The notes beneath the pieces are model-generated. The model was not told where the DNA came from. It worked only from the letters and a program-made list of their open reading frames with translations, and did not search any database. 64,000 nucleotides of DNA from Bacillus sp. RAR_GA_16 (GTDB lineage Bacteria > Bacillota > Bacilli > Bacillales > Guptibacillaceae), in the NCBI RefSeq assembly GCF_020165985.1, contig NZ_JAIUKZ010000007.1:1-64000 (forward strand). Reading direction: 5' to 3'. The position numbers were made by a program, and so were the translations under genes. Positions 43,159 through 50,689 of the stretch are shown here, one piece after another (within the stretch, counting starts at the first letter, position 1; each line of letters begins with the position of its first letter).

Positions 43159-44544
43159 CTACTGATAAATCTCAATGTGCTTAATCTTAAAATCCCCAAA
43201 TTCATCTGTCACGACATAATAGTCTTTGGTCCGCTCGTACACGCTCCATTCCCCAGCCGCGTTCATAAAATCAAAAACTTCGTAGGTACTAACGATCGCT
43301 TGCTCATCCTGCAAGTCAATATTGGTTACATCATTTAACGTGAATTGAAATACCATTCCCTGACCACTTATTTCGTCTAAATAGTTAGCCATTTCATAAT
43401 AGGCCTGACTGTCATACAAAAGCTGGTCTTCAATATAACCAAAGTCTTCATTTCGTAATGCTGTTTCATAGTTTCCTCTAAAATTGATGATGAAATTAGC
43501 GAGACTTGCTTCGTCAGATGAAACCTCGTACGTGTCTTCTTCCTCTTCTGCATATTCATCATACGCTGAAGTCTCATTGTATAAGTTAAAGGTACTTGCA
43601 ACTTCAGTTTCATCCATTGGAGACTTCGACCAGTTCATTAATAATTCCGTCATCGTGTACATGGGGATCGAGAAGGCGATGGATTCATCGCTCGTTAACA
43701 GGGCGGAGTTAATGCCGATCACTTTTCCTGTCTTTCCATCTAACAAAGGCCCCCCGCTGCTCCCGGGTGAAACTTGGGCATCGATTTGATAGACGTTTTC
43801 ATATTGAAACTCGGATTCAAATGACCGATCTAGCCCGGTGAGATATCCGATTGATGCCGTGTTTTCTAATCCTTGAGGGCTTCCAAGTGCGATTACTTCT
43901 GTTCCAACTTCTGATTCTTTCATTTCCATCTCTAGAGGAGAAGTCCCTTTTAGATTCTTTACTTCAATTAGAGCAACATCATACTGATTGGAGATCCCAA
44001 TCACCTTGCCATTCATTTCTCGACCATCCTGGTCCCGTAAAATAACATCAATATCGCCTGCCACTACATGTGCATTGGTTACAACTGTTCCATTATCCTG
44101 AAACAAGAAGCCAGAACCAAGCTGATCCTCCGTTAAAATGGTATACACTTTTGTTTGTGCTTCACGTATAATTTCTTTCTTATCTTTTTCTATAGGTGTT
44201 TGAGGGGAGGGGACTTTCTCTTCCGACTTACTCTTTTCCTTAGGAACACTTGGTGTTGTTTGTGGACTCGCTTCTTTTTCTTCTTTTGGTTCTTCCTCTA
44301 GTTTAGTAGATTCAGAGATGGTTTCGACTGGGGATTGAATTGTCTCTTCTCCTGTTGTTTCGTCTGTTCGTTCTTTATCAAGAACGAAAGCGTAAATAAA
44401 GACACCGCTCATTAATAAAAAGGTAAGGATGATACCGGTCAACCACCATCGGTTTCTCTGCTGATACCTCGTGTAAGAGTGGCCACACTGGCTGCAAAAC
44501 CGAGCATGATCTATGTTTTTCGTCCCGCACTTTGGACAAAACAT
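43159..44544 (-). CDS. Zinc-ribbon, membrane-anchored HtrA-like serine protease with TcaA-type C-terminal domain
   Basis: About 461 residues from ATG 44542-44544 (AAGGAGGAGATGGTT upstream). Order: zinc ribbon CPKCG...CSQCG in the first 22 residues (cytoplasmic); one membrane helix (WWLTGIILTFLLMSGVFIYAFVL); a Glu/Lys/Pro/Ser-rich linker to ~125; trypsin-like S1C protease with His in VVTNAHVVAG, Asp in NQYDVALIEV and Ser in DAQVSPGSSGGPLLDG; then an acidic patch and an NTF2-like domain (SLANFIINFRGNYETALRNEDFGYIEDQLL) as in TcaA-type envelope proteins. No PDZ domain. It probably acts in the cell-wall space in stress sensing. Fusion of zinc ribbon, protease and TcaA-like domain is uncommon. Confidence 0.85.
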   Translation of the reverse strand: MFCPKCGTKNIDHARFCSQCGHSYTRYQQRNRWWLTGIILTFLLMSGVFIYAFVLDKERTDETTGEETIQSPVETISESTKLEEEPKEEKEASPQTTPSVPKEKSKSEEKVPSPQTPIEKDKKEIIREAQTKVYTILTEDQLGSGFLFQDNGTVVTNAHVVAGDIDVILRDQDGREMNGKVIGISNQYDVALIEVKNLKGTSPLEMEMKESEVGTEVIALGSPQGLENTASIGYLTGLDRSFESEFQYENVYQIDAQVSPGSSGGPLLDGKTGKVIGINSALLTSDESIAFSIPMYTMTELLMNWSKSPMDETEVASTFNLYNETSAYDEYAEEEEDTYEVSSDEASLANFIINFRGNYETALRNEDFGYIEDQLLYDSQAYYEMANYLDEISGQGMVFQFTLNDVTNIDLQDEQAIVSTYEVFDFMNAAGEWSVYERTKDYYVVTDEFGDFKIKHIEIYQ

Positions 44545-44837
44545 AACCATCTCCTCCTTCATATTCTTTGTTACTAATTATACCTCAACTTAAAGCTGGA
44601 GAGGGGGATGAAAATAGAATATATAGGAAGAAATGTAGAGATCACAAAATAGAACGGCGATCCTTCTCGTTTCTACTCCTCCGGTTTAGTAGGAATTTCA
44701 TCACGTTTTTATGCTGACCACTATTAGGTTATATTTCCTATTTATCCAGAAAACGAGATCTCCTTATTGCGGATCAAATGGAAGAAGAGTAAAGTGTCTC
44801 GATGTTAGAAGTCTAAATAAGAAAGGATGGGTGACGA

Positions 44838-45707
44838 ATGAATGAAGGGTACGTAAAAGTAAATGATGTAAATCTTCATTATGTGACAGAGGGGGAAGGG
44901 GAACTGATGCTGTTTCTACATGGTTTCCCTTATTTCTGGTACAACTGGCATCATCAGATGGAAGAGTTTTCGAAGGATTATCGTGTTGTTGCTGTTGATA
45001 TGAGAGGATACAATCTCTCTGACAAGCCAGAGGGACTTTCTTCTTACGATATGTCCATTCTCGTTGAGGATGTCAAACAGTTGATTAAAGCTTTTGGAGA
45101 AAAAGACTGCGTTTTAGTTGCTCATGACTGGGGTGGAGCGATCGCATGGACGTTAGCTTACACTGCACCTAAATACGTGAAAAAGTTAATCATGTTCGAC
45201 GCGCCTCATCCATATACATTTAGACGGGAGCTTAAAGAGAATCCAGGGCAGCGAGAAGCGAGTCGTTATATGGGATTTTTCCAGCGACCAGATTCTCATG
45301 AAGCGCTGCTTGAAAATAACGCAGAACGATTAAGAAACATGATGACGATTCCAGGGAAGAACAAAGGGTATTTAACTGACGCGGATGAAGAGAAGTATGT
45401 AGAGGCATGGACCCAGCCAGAAGCAATGAAGTCCATGCTTAATTATTACCGCGCTATTTCCTTCTATCCGTTCGAAGAGCATGTCCAAAAACCGCTAGAA
45501 CTTCCGTACACAATGTTTGAATCACCCACGCTCATCATTTGGGGCGATGCGGATCCAGCTTTTGAAAACAGTAATCTAGACGGTTTAGAAGATTACGTTC
45601 GTGACGTTACGATTCACCGAATGGAAGGGGTTAGTCATGCCCCGCATCATGAGAAACCACAAGTGGTTAACCAGTATATGCGGAACTTTTTAGAAGAAAA
45701 GAAATAA
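44838..45707 (+). CDS. Alpha/beta hydrolase (epoxide hydrolase-like)
   Basis: 289 residues. Oxyanion HGFP in LMLFLHGFPYFWYNW, nucleophile in VLVAHDWGGAIAW: the nucleophile is Asp, as in epoxide hydrolases and haloalkane dehalogenases rather than the Ser of esterases. The acid residue is in IIWGDADPAF and the His in EGVSHAPHHEKP. No signal peptide: cytoplasmic. Probable epoxide hydrolase; haloalkane dehalogenase is the alternative. Ribosome binding site GAAAGGATGGGTGACGA. Monocistronic with its own terminator. Confidence 0.88.
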   Translation: MNEGYVKVNDVNLHYVTEGEGELMLFLHGFPYFWYNWHHQMEEFSKDYRVVAVDMRGYNLSDKPEGLSSYDMSILVEDVKQLIKAFGEKDCVLVAHDWGGAIAWTLAYTAPKYVKKLIMFDAPHPYTFRRELKENPGQREASRYMGFFQRPDSHEALLENNAERLRNMMTIPGKNKGYLTDADEEKYVEAWTQPEAMKSMLNYYRAISFYPFEEHVQKPLELPYTMFESPTLIIWGDADPAFENSNLDGLEDYVRDVTIHRMEGVSHAPHHEKPQVVNQYMRNFLEEKK

Positions 45708-45768
45708 TAGAAGCCACTGGTGTTGTTTATCTTCATGGCTTATTCGCTAGGAATATACAAATGCTTTT

Positions 45769-45806
45769 AAAAAGGTTCCGTTCATCCTGATGAACGGAAC
45801 CTTTTT
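45769..45806 (+). terminator. Rho-independent terminator of hydrolase gene
   Basis: AAAAAGGTTCCGTTCAT-CCTG-ATGAACGGAACCTTTTT, 17-bp perfect stem including the A/T runs. Confidence 0.93.
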
Positions 45807-45820
45807 ATTTTGGGGAGTGT

Positions 45821-45847
45821 GAATCGTGAGAACCGTCCCCTCGATTC
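45821..45847. repeat. 27-bp interspersed repeat, copy 2
   Basis: GAATCG...AGAACCGTCCC...CGATTC, 23/27 identical to 29801-29827. It lies just after a terminator, as the first copy does. Confidence 0.65.
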
Positions 45848-45896
45848 GTGGTAAAATTTAGTGAGTAGTAAGATTATTTAATAAAGGAGTAAAAAG

Positions 45897-46385
45897 ATGA
45901 CAACTAAATCGACAGGAGCAAAACGGCAGGCATTTAGGAAGAATCGCAACCTTTGGTCGGGATTACTATTTGGGATAGGGTTTGCTGCATTTTTAGATGA
46001 GTTGCTTTTCCATCAATTACTGCGTTGGCATCATTTCTATGATAAGTCTACTACGGACATGGGACTAATTTCTGATGGGCTTTTTCACGCGTTTAGTTGG
46101 TTTGCGACCATCGGTGGCCTTTTTATATTAGCGGATCTTAGAAGAAGAGGTGTTTTCAGTCTTAAGCATTGGTGGGGCGGTGTTTTGTTAGGAGCTGGCG
46201 GTTTTCAGCTATATGATGGAACCGTTCAACACAAGCTGATGCAAATACACCAGATACGTTATGTAGAAAACATTATGAAATATGATCTTGTGTGGAATGG
46301 ATCGGCTGTTATCATGATCCTCGCTGGGCTTTTCCTTTTAAAAAGGACAAGGGGAGAAAAGAGAGTCGTTGATGGGCGAGGCTAA
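45897..46385 (+). CDS. DUF2243 family membrane protein
   Basis: 162 residues with four hydrophobic segments. DUF2243 markers: SGLLFGIGFAAFLDELLFHQLLRWHHFYDKSTTDMGLISDGLFHAFSWFATIGGLFIL and WWGGVLLGAGGFQLYDGTVQHKLMQIHQIRY, with several conserved His. The family is repeatedly found beside ctaG-like genes, and here its end overlaps the CtaG-like gene by 14 bp. A role in copper handling or cytochrome oxidase assembly is inferred from that pairing. Ribosome binding site AAAGGAGTAAAAAG. Confidence 0.85.
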   Translation: MTTKSTGAKRQAFRKNRNLWSGLLFGIGFAAFLDELLFHQLLRWHHFYDKSTTDMGLISDGLFHAFSWFATIGGLFILADLRRRGVFSLKHWWGGVLLGAGGFQLYDGTVQHKLMQIHQIRYVENIMKYDLVWNGSAVIMILAGLFLLKRTRGEKRVVDGRG

Positions 46386-47169
46386 TCATAGTACCCATCC
46401 AGATGTAATAGAAATCGTTCCTCAAATCCTGTTAGCATTGCCTTTTGCAACTGTATTGATTTTATATATTTTGGCAGTGATTCACTCAAATCAAAGATAT
46501 AAACAATGGCCGATCTATCGAACAACTTGTTTGGTTTTTGGCGTTTTATTTGCCATTCTCGCAGTAGCTGGTCCGTTAGCGAGTCTTAGTCATATGAACT
46601 TTACTGCGCACATGGTTGGCCATTTGTTATTAGGGATGCTTGCGCCATTGCTTGTGGCACTCGCTGCCCCAATTACTCTGATGCTTCGAACATTACCTAC
46701 GGCTTCAGCAAGAAAAGTCTCAAAGGTGCTACAAAGCTTGCCATCACGCTTTCTTACAAACCCCATTGTTGCATCCATTCTCAATATAGGCGGGCTCTGG
46801 TTATTGTATACGACCGATCTCTACTCTCTCATGCATGAAAGCATGTGGGTTCATCTCATCGTACACTTTCATGTATTTATTGCCGGTTATCTGTTTACCA
46901 TCTCGATCATCTATATCGATCCAAGACCTCACCGGCTTTCGTTTTGGTATCGCTCTGTTGTTTTCATCATTGCTTTAGCTGGTCACGGTATTCTAACAAA
47001 ATATATCTATGCTCATCCACCTTTAGGCGTCCCTAAAGAACAAGCAGAAAGTGGGGCAATGCTGATGTATTACGGAGGAGATGCCATTGATAGTATTCTT
47101 ATCTTTATACTTTGTTGGCATTGGTTTCAAGCAACGCGTCCTCGCCTGTCTCTTGCTGAACGAACATAG
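46372..47169 (+). CDS. ctaG: CtaG-like cytochrome c oxidase assembly membrane protein
   Basis: About 265 residues from ATG 46372. Seven hydrophobic helices with the caa3_CtaG (PF09678) pattern: LASLSHMNFTAHMVGHLLLGMLAPLLVALAAPITLMLR, LLYTTDLYSLMHESMWVHLIVHFHVFIAGYLF, DPRPHRLSFWYRSVVFIIALAGHGIL, MLMYYGGDAIDSILIFILCWHWF. Conserved His and Met could carry copper. In Bacillus CtaG is needed for active caa3 oxidase; this copy is paired with DUF2243 rather than the cta operon, so it may be a paralogue. Overlaps the upstream gene, so co-translated. Confidence 0.87.
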   Translation: MGEANHSTHPDVIEIVPQILLALPFATVLILYILAVIHSNQRYKQWPIYRTTCLVFGVLFAILAVAGPLASLSHMNFTAHMVGHLLLGMLAPLLVALAAPITLMLRTLPTASARKVSKVLQSLPSRFLTNPIVASILNIGGLWLLYTTDLYSLMHESMWVHLIVHFHVFIAGYLFTISIIYIDPRPHRLSFWYRSVVFIIALAGHGILTKYIYAHPPLGVPKEQAESGAMLMYYGGDAIDSILIFILCWHWFQATRPRLSLAERT

Positions 47170-47230
47170 ATCGGATGGCCGCATTTCTCATTGAAATGGG
47201 GCTTTTTAGCTTTAGAAAAGTTTCGCTAAA

Positions 47231-47268
47231 AAACAAACAGGACTTTTCGTTAGCCCTGTATGTTTTTT
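47231..47268. terminator. Bidirectional terminator between ctaG-like and alcohol dehydrogenase genes
   Basis: ACAAACAGGAC...GCCCTGTATGT with TTTTTT on the plus strand; imperfect stem between convergent genes. Confidence 0.6.
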
Positions 47269-48400
47269 ACGGTTTTAATATTACTTTAATACATTCTTCC
47301 TCACGATTATTAAAAATTTTATATCCGTGGGCAGCCTCTTGCAATGGGAGATTATGCGTAATGATTGCAGTAGGATCAATTTCTCCCTTTACGATTTGTT
47401 TATAGCTTTCAGGCATGTACCCTCTAGCAGGGGCTTGTCCCATTTTTAAGGTCACGTTTCTTGAGAAAAAAGCACCTAATGGAAACATGTTATATAAGCC
47501 CCCATATACGCCAGTGAAGTGAACTGTTCCACATTTTTTTACTGCCTTAGTAGCAATTTGAATGGGCCCAATGGTTCCTCCTTGTAACTTTAACTTTTGT
47601 TCCACAAATTCGAGTGGAGATTTCTTTCCATCCATCCCCACGCAATCAATAACAACGTCGGCTCCACCTTTAGTGATTTCCTTTAATGTTTCTCCCATAT
47701 CATCATACTTTGTGAAGTCAAAAATCTCCGTCTGATTCATCTTTTTAGAATGATGTAACCTGTACGTAAGGTAATCGACAGCAATCACACGTTCAGCCCC
47801 TTTTTTCCAGGCAAATTGTTGTGCCATCAGCCCTACAGGTCCACACCCAAGGACGATCACAGTATCTCCCTTTTTAACACCGGCGTGTTCCACGCTCCAA
47901 TAAGCTGTTGGTAGTACATCTGATAGAAAGAGTAACTGCTCGTCCTCTAATTCACAATCTTGAGGAATAAGAAATGGTGTATAGTTTCCATAGGGAACTC
48001 TTAAGTATTGCGCTTGCCCACCTGGATAGTTACCAAACTTTTCGGAGTATCCGAATAAGCCTCCTGAATCATAATGAGGATTTGAGTTATCGCATTGGCT
48101 CTCAAGGTGGTGATTGCAATAGTGACATTGTCCACAAGCGACAGTAAAAGGAATGACAACGCGATCTCCCTTTTTCACTGCTGTAACATCTGGGCCAATT
48201 TCCTCCACAATCCCCATCGGTTCATGACCTATGACATATCCGATGGGAAGGGGGAAGTTCCCCTGATAGAGATGCAAGTCTGACCCACAAATCGCCGTCG
48301 ATGTCACTTTAATGATTACATCTTGTCTATCCTGAATTTTAGGATCTTCTACTTCTTTTACACTTACAGATTGTTTTCCTTGATAAGTAACAGCTTTCAT
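47267..48400 (-). CDS. Zinc-dependent alcohol dehydrogenase (formaldehyde dehydrogenase-like)
   Basis: About 377 residues from ATG 48398-48400 (AAAGGAATGTGGTT upstream; the GTG two codons earlier is too close to it). Catalytic Zn: Cys in STAICGSDLHLYQG, GHEPMGIVEEIG; structural Zn: four Cys in ACGQCHYCNHHLESQC. NAD-binding VIVLGCGPVGLMAQQFAWKKGAERVIAVD. The overall length and the DYLTYRL and KSPLEFVEQKLK segments resemble glutathione-independent formaldehyde dehydrogenases and related plant-type ADHs of bacilli. The natural substrate is unknown. Monocistronic. Confidence 0.88.
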   Translation of the reverse strand: MKAVTYQGKQSVSVKEVEDPKIQDRQDVIIKVTSTAICGSDLHLYQGNFPLPIGYVIGHEPMGIVEEIGPDVTAVKKGDRVVIPFTVACGQCHYCNHHLESQCDNSNPHYDSGGLFGYSEKFGNYPGGQAQYLRVPYGNYTPFLIPQDCELEDEQLLFLSDVLPTAYWSVEHAGVKKGDTVIVLGCGPVGLMAQQFAWKKGAERVIAVDYLTYRLHHSKKMNQTEIFDFTKYDDMGETLKEITKGGADVVIDCVGMDGKKSPLEFVEQKLKLQGGTIGPIQIATKAVKKCGTVHFTGVYGGLYNMFPLGAFFSRNVTLKMGQAPARGYMPESYKQIVKGEIDPTAIITHNLPLQEAAHGYKIFNNREEECIKVILKP

Positions 48401-48520
48401 AACCACATTCCTTTCAAACCAAATAAGTTCCTTTCTCGTTCATCTCTTCAATAGGTTCAGCTAATAAGTAGAAAATATACTTAAGGAGTAAGCTGACTGT
48501 TTCAATTTTCTAAAAACAAG

Positions 48521-48549
48521 TTGACACACAATAAGAAACCGCTTACAAT
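48521..48549 (+). promoter_or_regulatory. Sigma-A promoter of fructan operon, overlapping a cre-like site
   Basis: TTGACA (48521-48526), 17-bp spacer, TACAAT (48544-48549). The spacer/-10 region AAGAAACCGCTTACA (48533-48547) resembles a CcpA cre box with two mismatches to WTGAAARCGYTTWNN, suggesting glucose repression. Confidence 0.7.
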
Positions 48550-48568
48550 AAAATCAATCAAAGCATCT

Positions 48569-48581
48569 ACGTAAACGATTA
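48569..48581. promoter_or_regulatory. LacI-type operator A (ACGTAAACGATTA)
   Basis: One of four copies of ACGTAAWCGWTTA in the window, all at the two promoters of this cluster. It starts 20 bp after the -10, over the likely transcription start. Confidence 0.75.
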
Positions 48582-48668
48582 AATGGATTCTTCACTTCAT
48601 GAACTTGGACTGAAATAATGAAATATCCACATGGAATTCATTTTTTTTATCACAAAAAGTAATCGATT

Positions 48669-48681
48669 ACGTAAACGATTA
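48669..48681. promoter_or_regulatory. LacI-type operator B (ACGTAAACGATTA)
   Basis: Identical 13 bp exactly 100 bp downstream of operator A. It is preceded by GTAATCGATTAC, so two overlapping half-palindromes occur. It lies 21 bp before the first permease start. Confidence 0.75.
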
Positions 48682-48701
48682 ATTATAGGTGAGGAGAGAT
48701 T

Positions 48702-49659
48702 ATGGAGACGAAACTTAGAGCGTTACCTAGAAGAAATGTCCGTAGTGTCCCAAAGGTCAACAGCTCCTGGAAAAAGGTTTTACATAACTATGAATTGTAC
48801 TTATTTTTACTTCCTACGCTAATCTACTTCATTGTCTTTCACTACGTTCCGATGTATGGCGTCCTCATTGCTTTTCAAGATTACATGCCCACATTAGGGG
48901 TTTCAGGAAGCCCTTGGGTTGGTTTTGAACATTTCGAACGCTTCTTTAATTCCTTTCAGTTCTGGACTTTGCTTGAAAATACACTTGAGCTTAGTGTGCT
49001 GCAGTTGTTATTTGGCTTCCCGCTTCCCATCATCATTGCGCTTCTCTTAAATCAGTTACGAAATCAACGTTACAAAAAGTTTGTACAAACCGTGATTTAT
49101 GCGCCTCACTTTATCTCAGTCGTTGTTCTTGTTGGTATGGTGTACGTGTTTTTCTCACCGAATGGACTCATTAACAATTTTCTTATGATTTTTGGTGCCG
49201 AACCAGTTCACTTTATGTCGCAGGCAGGTTGGTTTAAGCCACTCTACATTTCTTCAGGTTTGTGGCAAGAGACAGGTTGGGCAGCGATTATTTATCTGGC
49301 CGCATTAGCCGGTGTTAGTCCTGAAGTTCATGAAGCAGCGATTATGGATGGCGCTAATAAGTGGCAACGAATTCTTCATGTTGATATTCCAGCGATTCTT
49401 ACCTACGGCGATGATTTTATTGGTACTCTCAGTAGGAAATCTCATGAACATTGGGTTTGAGAAAGCGTATTTAATGCAAACGCCGTTAAACGTTTCAGCA
49501 GGAGAAATTATTCCAACTTATGTGTATAAAGTCGGTTTACAAGGTGCTCAGTACAGTTTTGCTGCAGCGGTTGGATTGTTTAATGCAGTCATTAACTTTA
49601 TCTTGTTATGGACAGTAAATCGGGCTGCCAAGAAGTTATCTGGTTCAGGCCTATGGTAA
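48702..49659 (+). pseudogene. Carbohydrate ABC transporter permease (LplB type), frameshifted
   Basis: Frame 1 runs from ATG 48702 (GGTGAGGAGAGATT upstream) and reads as a normal LplB/YtcP-like permease: LFLLPTLIYFIVFHYVPMYGVLIAFQDYMP, then the EAA region AALAGVSPEVHEAAIMDGANKWQRILHVDIPAIL. At about 49398-49401 one extra base (ATTCTTACC where ATTCTACC is expected) shifts the frame; the product ends in a spurious tail at 49460. The shifted frame continues correctly as PTAMILLVLSVGNLMNIGFEKAYLMQTPLN...GLW to 49659. Without the extra base it would be about 319 residues, normal length. It is either a real inactivating mutation or a base-call error. The partner permease and lipoprotein are intact. 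Confidence 0.88.
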
Positions 49660-49672
49660 GGGGGAGTATGGA

Positions 49673-50590
49673 ATGACTCAATTTGTAATGAATCGATCTA
49701 AGTTATGGTCAAGAAAATCGAAAGAGGATAAGATATTTGATCTGATCAATTTCCTTGTTCTTACAACACTTTCACTCGTTGTGTTGTACCCACTCTATTT
49801 TATTATCATCGCTTCGATTAGTAACCCAGATAGCGTCTACAATGGCGATGTATGGTTTTGGCCACAGGGGATAACGTTTGAAGGATATGAACGAATTTTC
49901 CAGGATAATCGAATTTGGACTGGTTATAAAAATACGGTGTTGTACACCGTCGTTGGGACATTAGTGAATGTTACGTTAACCCTTATGGCAGCTTATGCGC
50001 TCTCAAGAAAAGATTTAGTCGGTAGAAACTTCTTCATGATCCTCTTTGTCTTTACCATGTTTTTCTCAGGAGGATTAATTCCTACTTATTTAGTCGTTAA
50101 AAACCTAGGCATGGTCGATACGATGTGGGCGCTCATAATTCCAAAGGCGGTAGCGGTTTGGAATCTGATTGTGGCACGAACATTCTTTCAATCGACGATT
50201 CCAGATGAATTGTTAGAATCAGCGAAAATGGATGGGTGCTCCAATACGAAATTCTTCTTAAAGATCGTGTTACCGTTATCGAAACCAATCATTGCTGTCA
50301 TGGTATTGTTTTATGCAGTTACACATTGGAACTCATTCTTTGATGCTTTGATTTATTTAAATAATGAAGACAAATATCCGTTACAGCTCATCTTAAGATC
50401 AATCCTGATTCAAAACGAAGCTTCTGCTAGTATGGTCGGTGATGTTGAATCGTTTGCTGCTCAGCAAAGAATTGCTGATTTAATTAAATATGGTGTCATT
50501 ATTGTTGCGGCGATTCCGTTGCTCATTCTCTATCCTTTCATCCAAAAGTACTTTGTGAAAGGAGCTTTAATTGGAAGTATAAAAGGATAG
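49673..50590 (+). CDS. Carbohydrate ABC transporter permease (LplC/YtcP type)
   Basis: 305 residues, six membrane helices. Conserved LplC-type blocks: FLVLTTLSLVVLYPLYFIIIASISNPDSVYNGDVWFWPQGITFEGYERIF, FFSGGLIPTYLVVKNLGMVDTMWALIIPKAVAVWNLIVARTFFQSTIPDELLESAKMDGCSNTKFFLKIVLPLSKPIIAVMVL (EAA loop), and the C-terminal YPFIQKYFVKGALIGSIKG typical for this subfamily. Ribosome binding site AAGGGGGAGTATGGA. Second permease of the fructan importer; no ATPase is encoded here, as usual when a shared MsmX-type ATPase is used. Confidence 0.93.
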   Translation: MTQFVMNRSKLWSRKSKEDKIFDLINFLVLTTLSLVVLYPLYFIIIASISNPDSVYNGDVWFWPQGITFEGYERIFQDNRIWTGYKNTVLYTVVGTLVNVTLTLMAAYALSRKDLVGRNFFMILFVFTMFFSGGLIPTYLVVKNLGMVDTMWALIIPKAVAVWNLIVARTFFQSTIPDELLESAKMDGCSNTKFFLKIVLPLSKPIIAVMVLFYAVTHWNSFFDALIYLNNEDKYPLQLILRSILIQNEASASMVGDVESFAAQQRIADLIKYGVIIVAAIPLLILYPFIQKYFVKGALIGSIKG

Positions 50591-50689
50591 CCATTTGTTT
50601 TACTTCGTTAATAGGAGGTGGATCGCTAGTCATATTGCAATACCGAAGTAGCTTGCCGTAAATTAAAACCATTCGGGGGGAATTTAGTA

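Noticed and set aside
48533-48547. Confident CcpA cre site at the fructan promoter
   Set aside because: Two mismatches to the consensus; kept only as cre-like. The copy at 54781 is better, with one mismatch.
49390-49460. Programmed frameshift in the permease gene
   Set aside because: No slippery heptamer, internal Shine-Dalgarno or hairpin at the shift, and permeases of this family are not known to use frameshifting. Mutation or base-call error is simpler.
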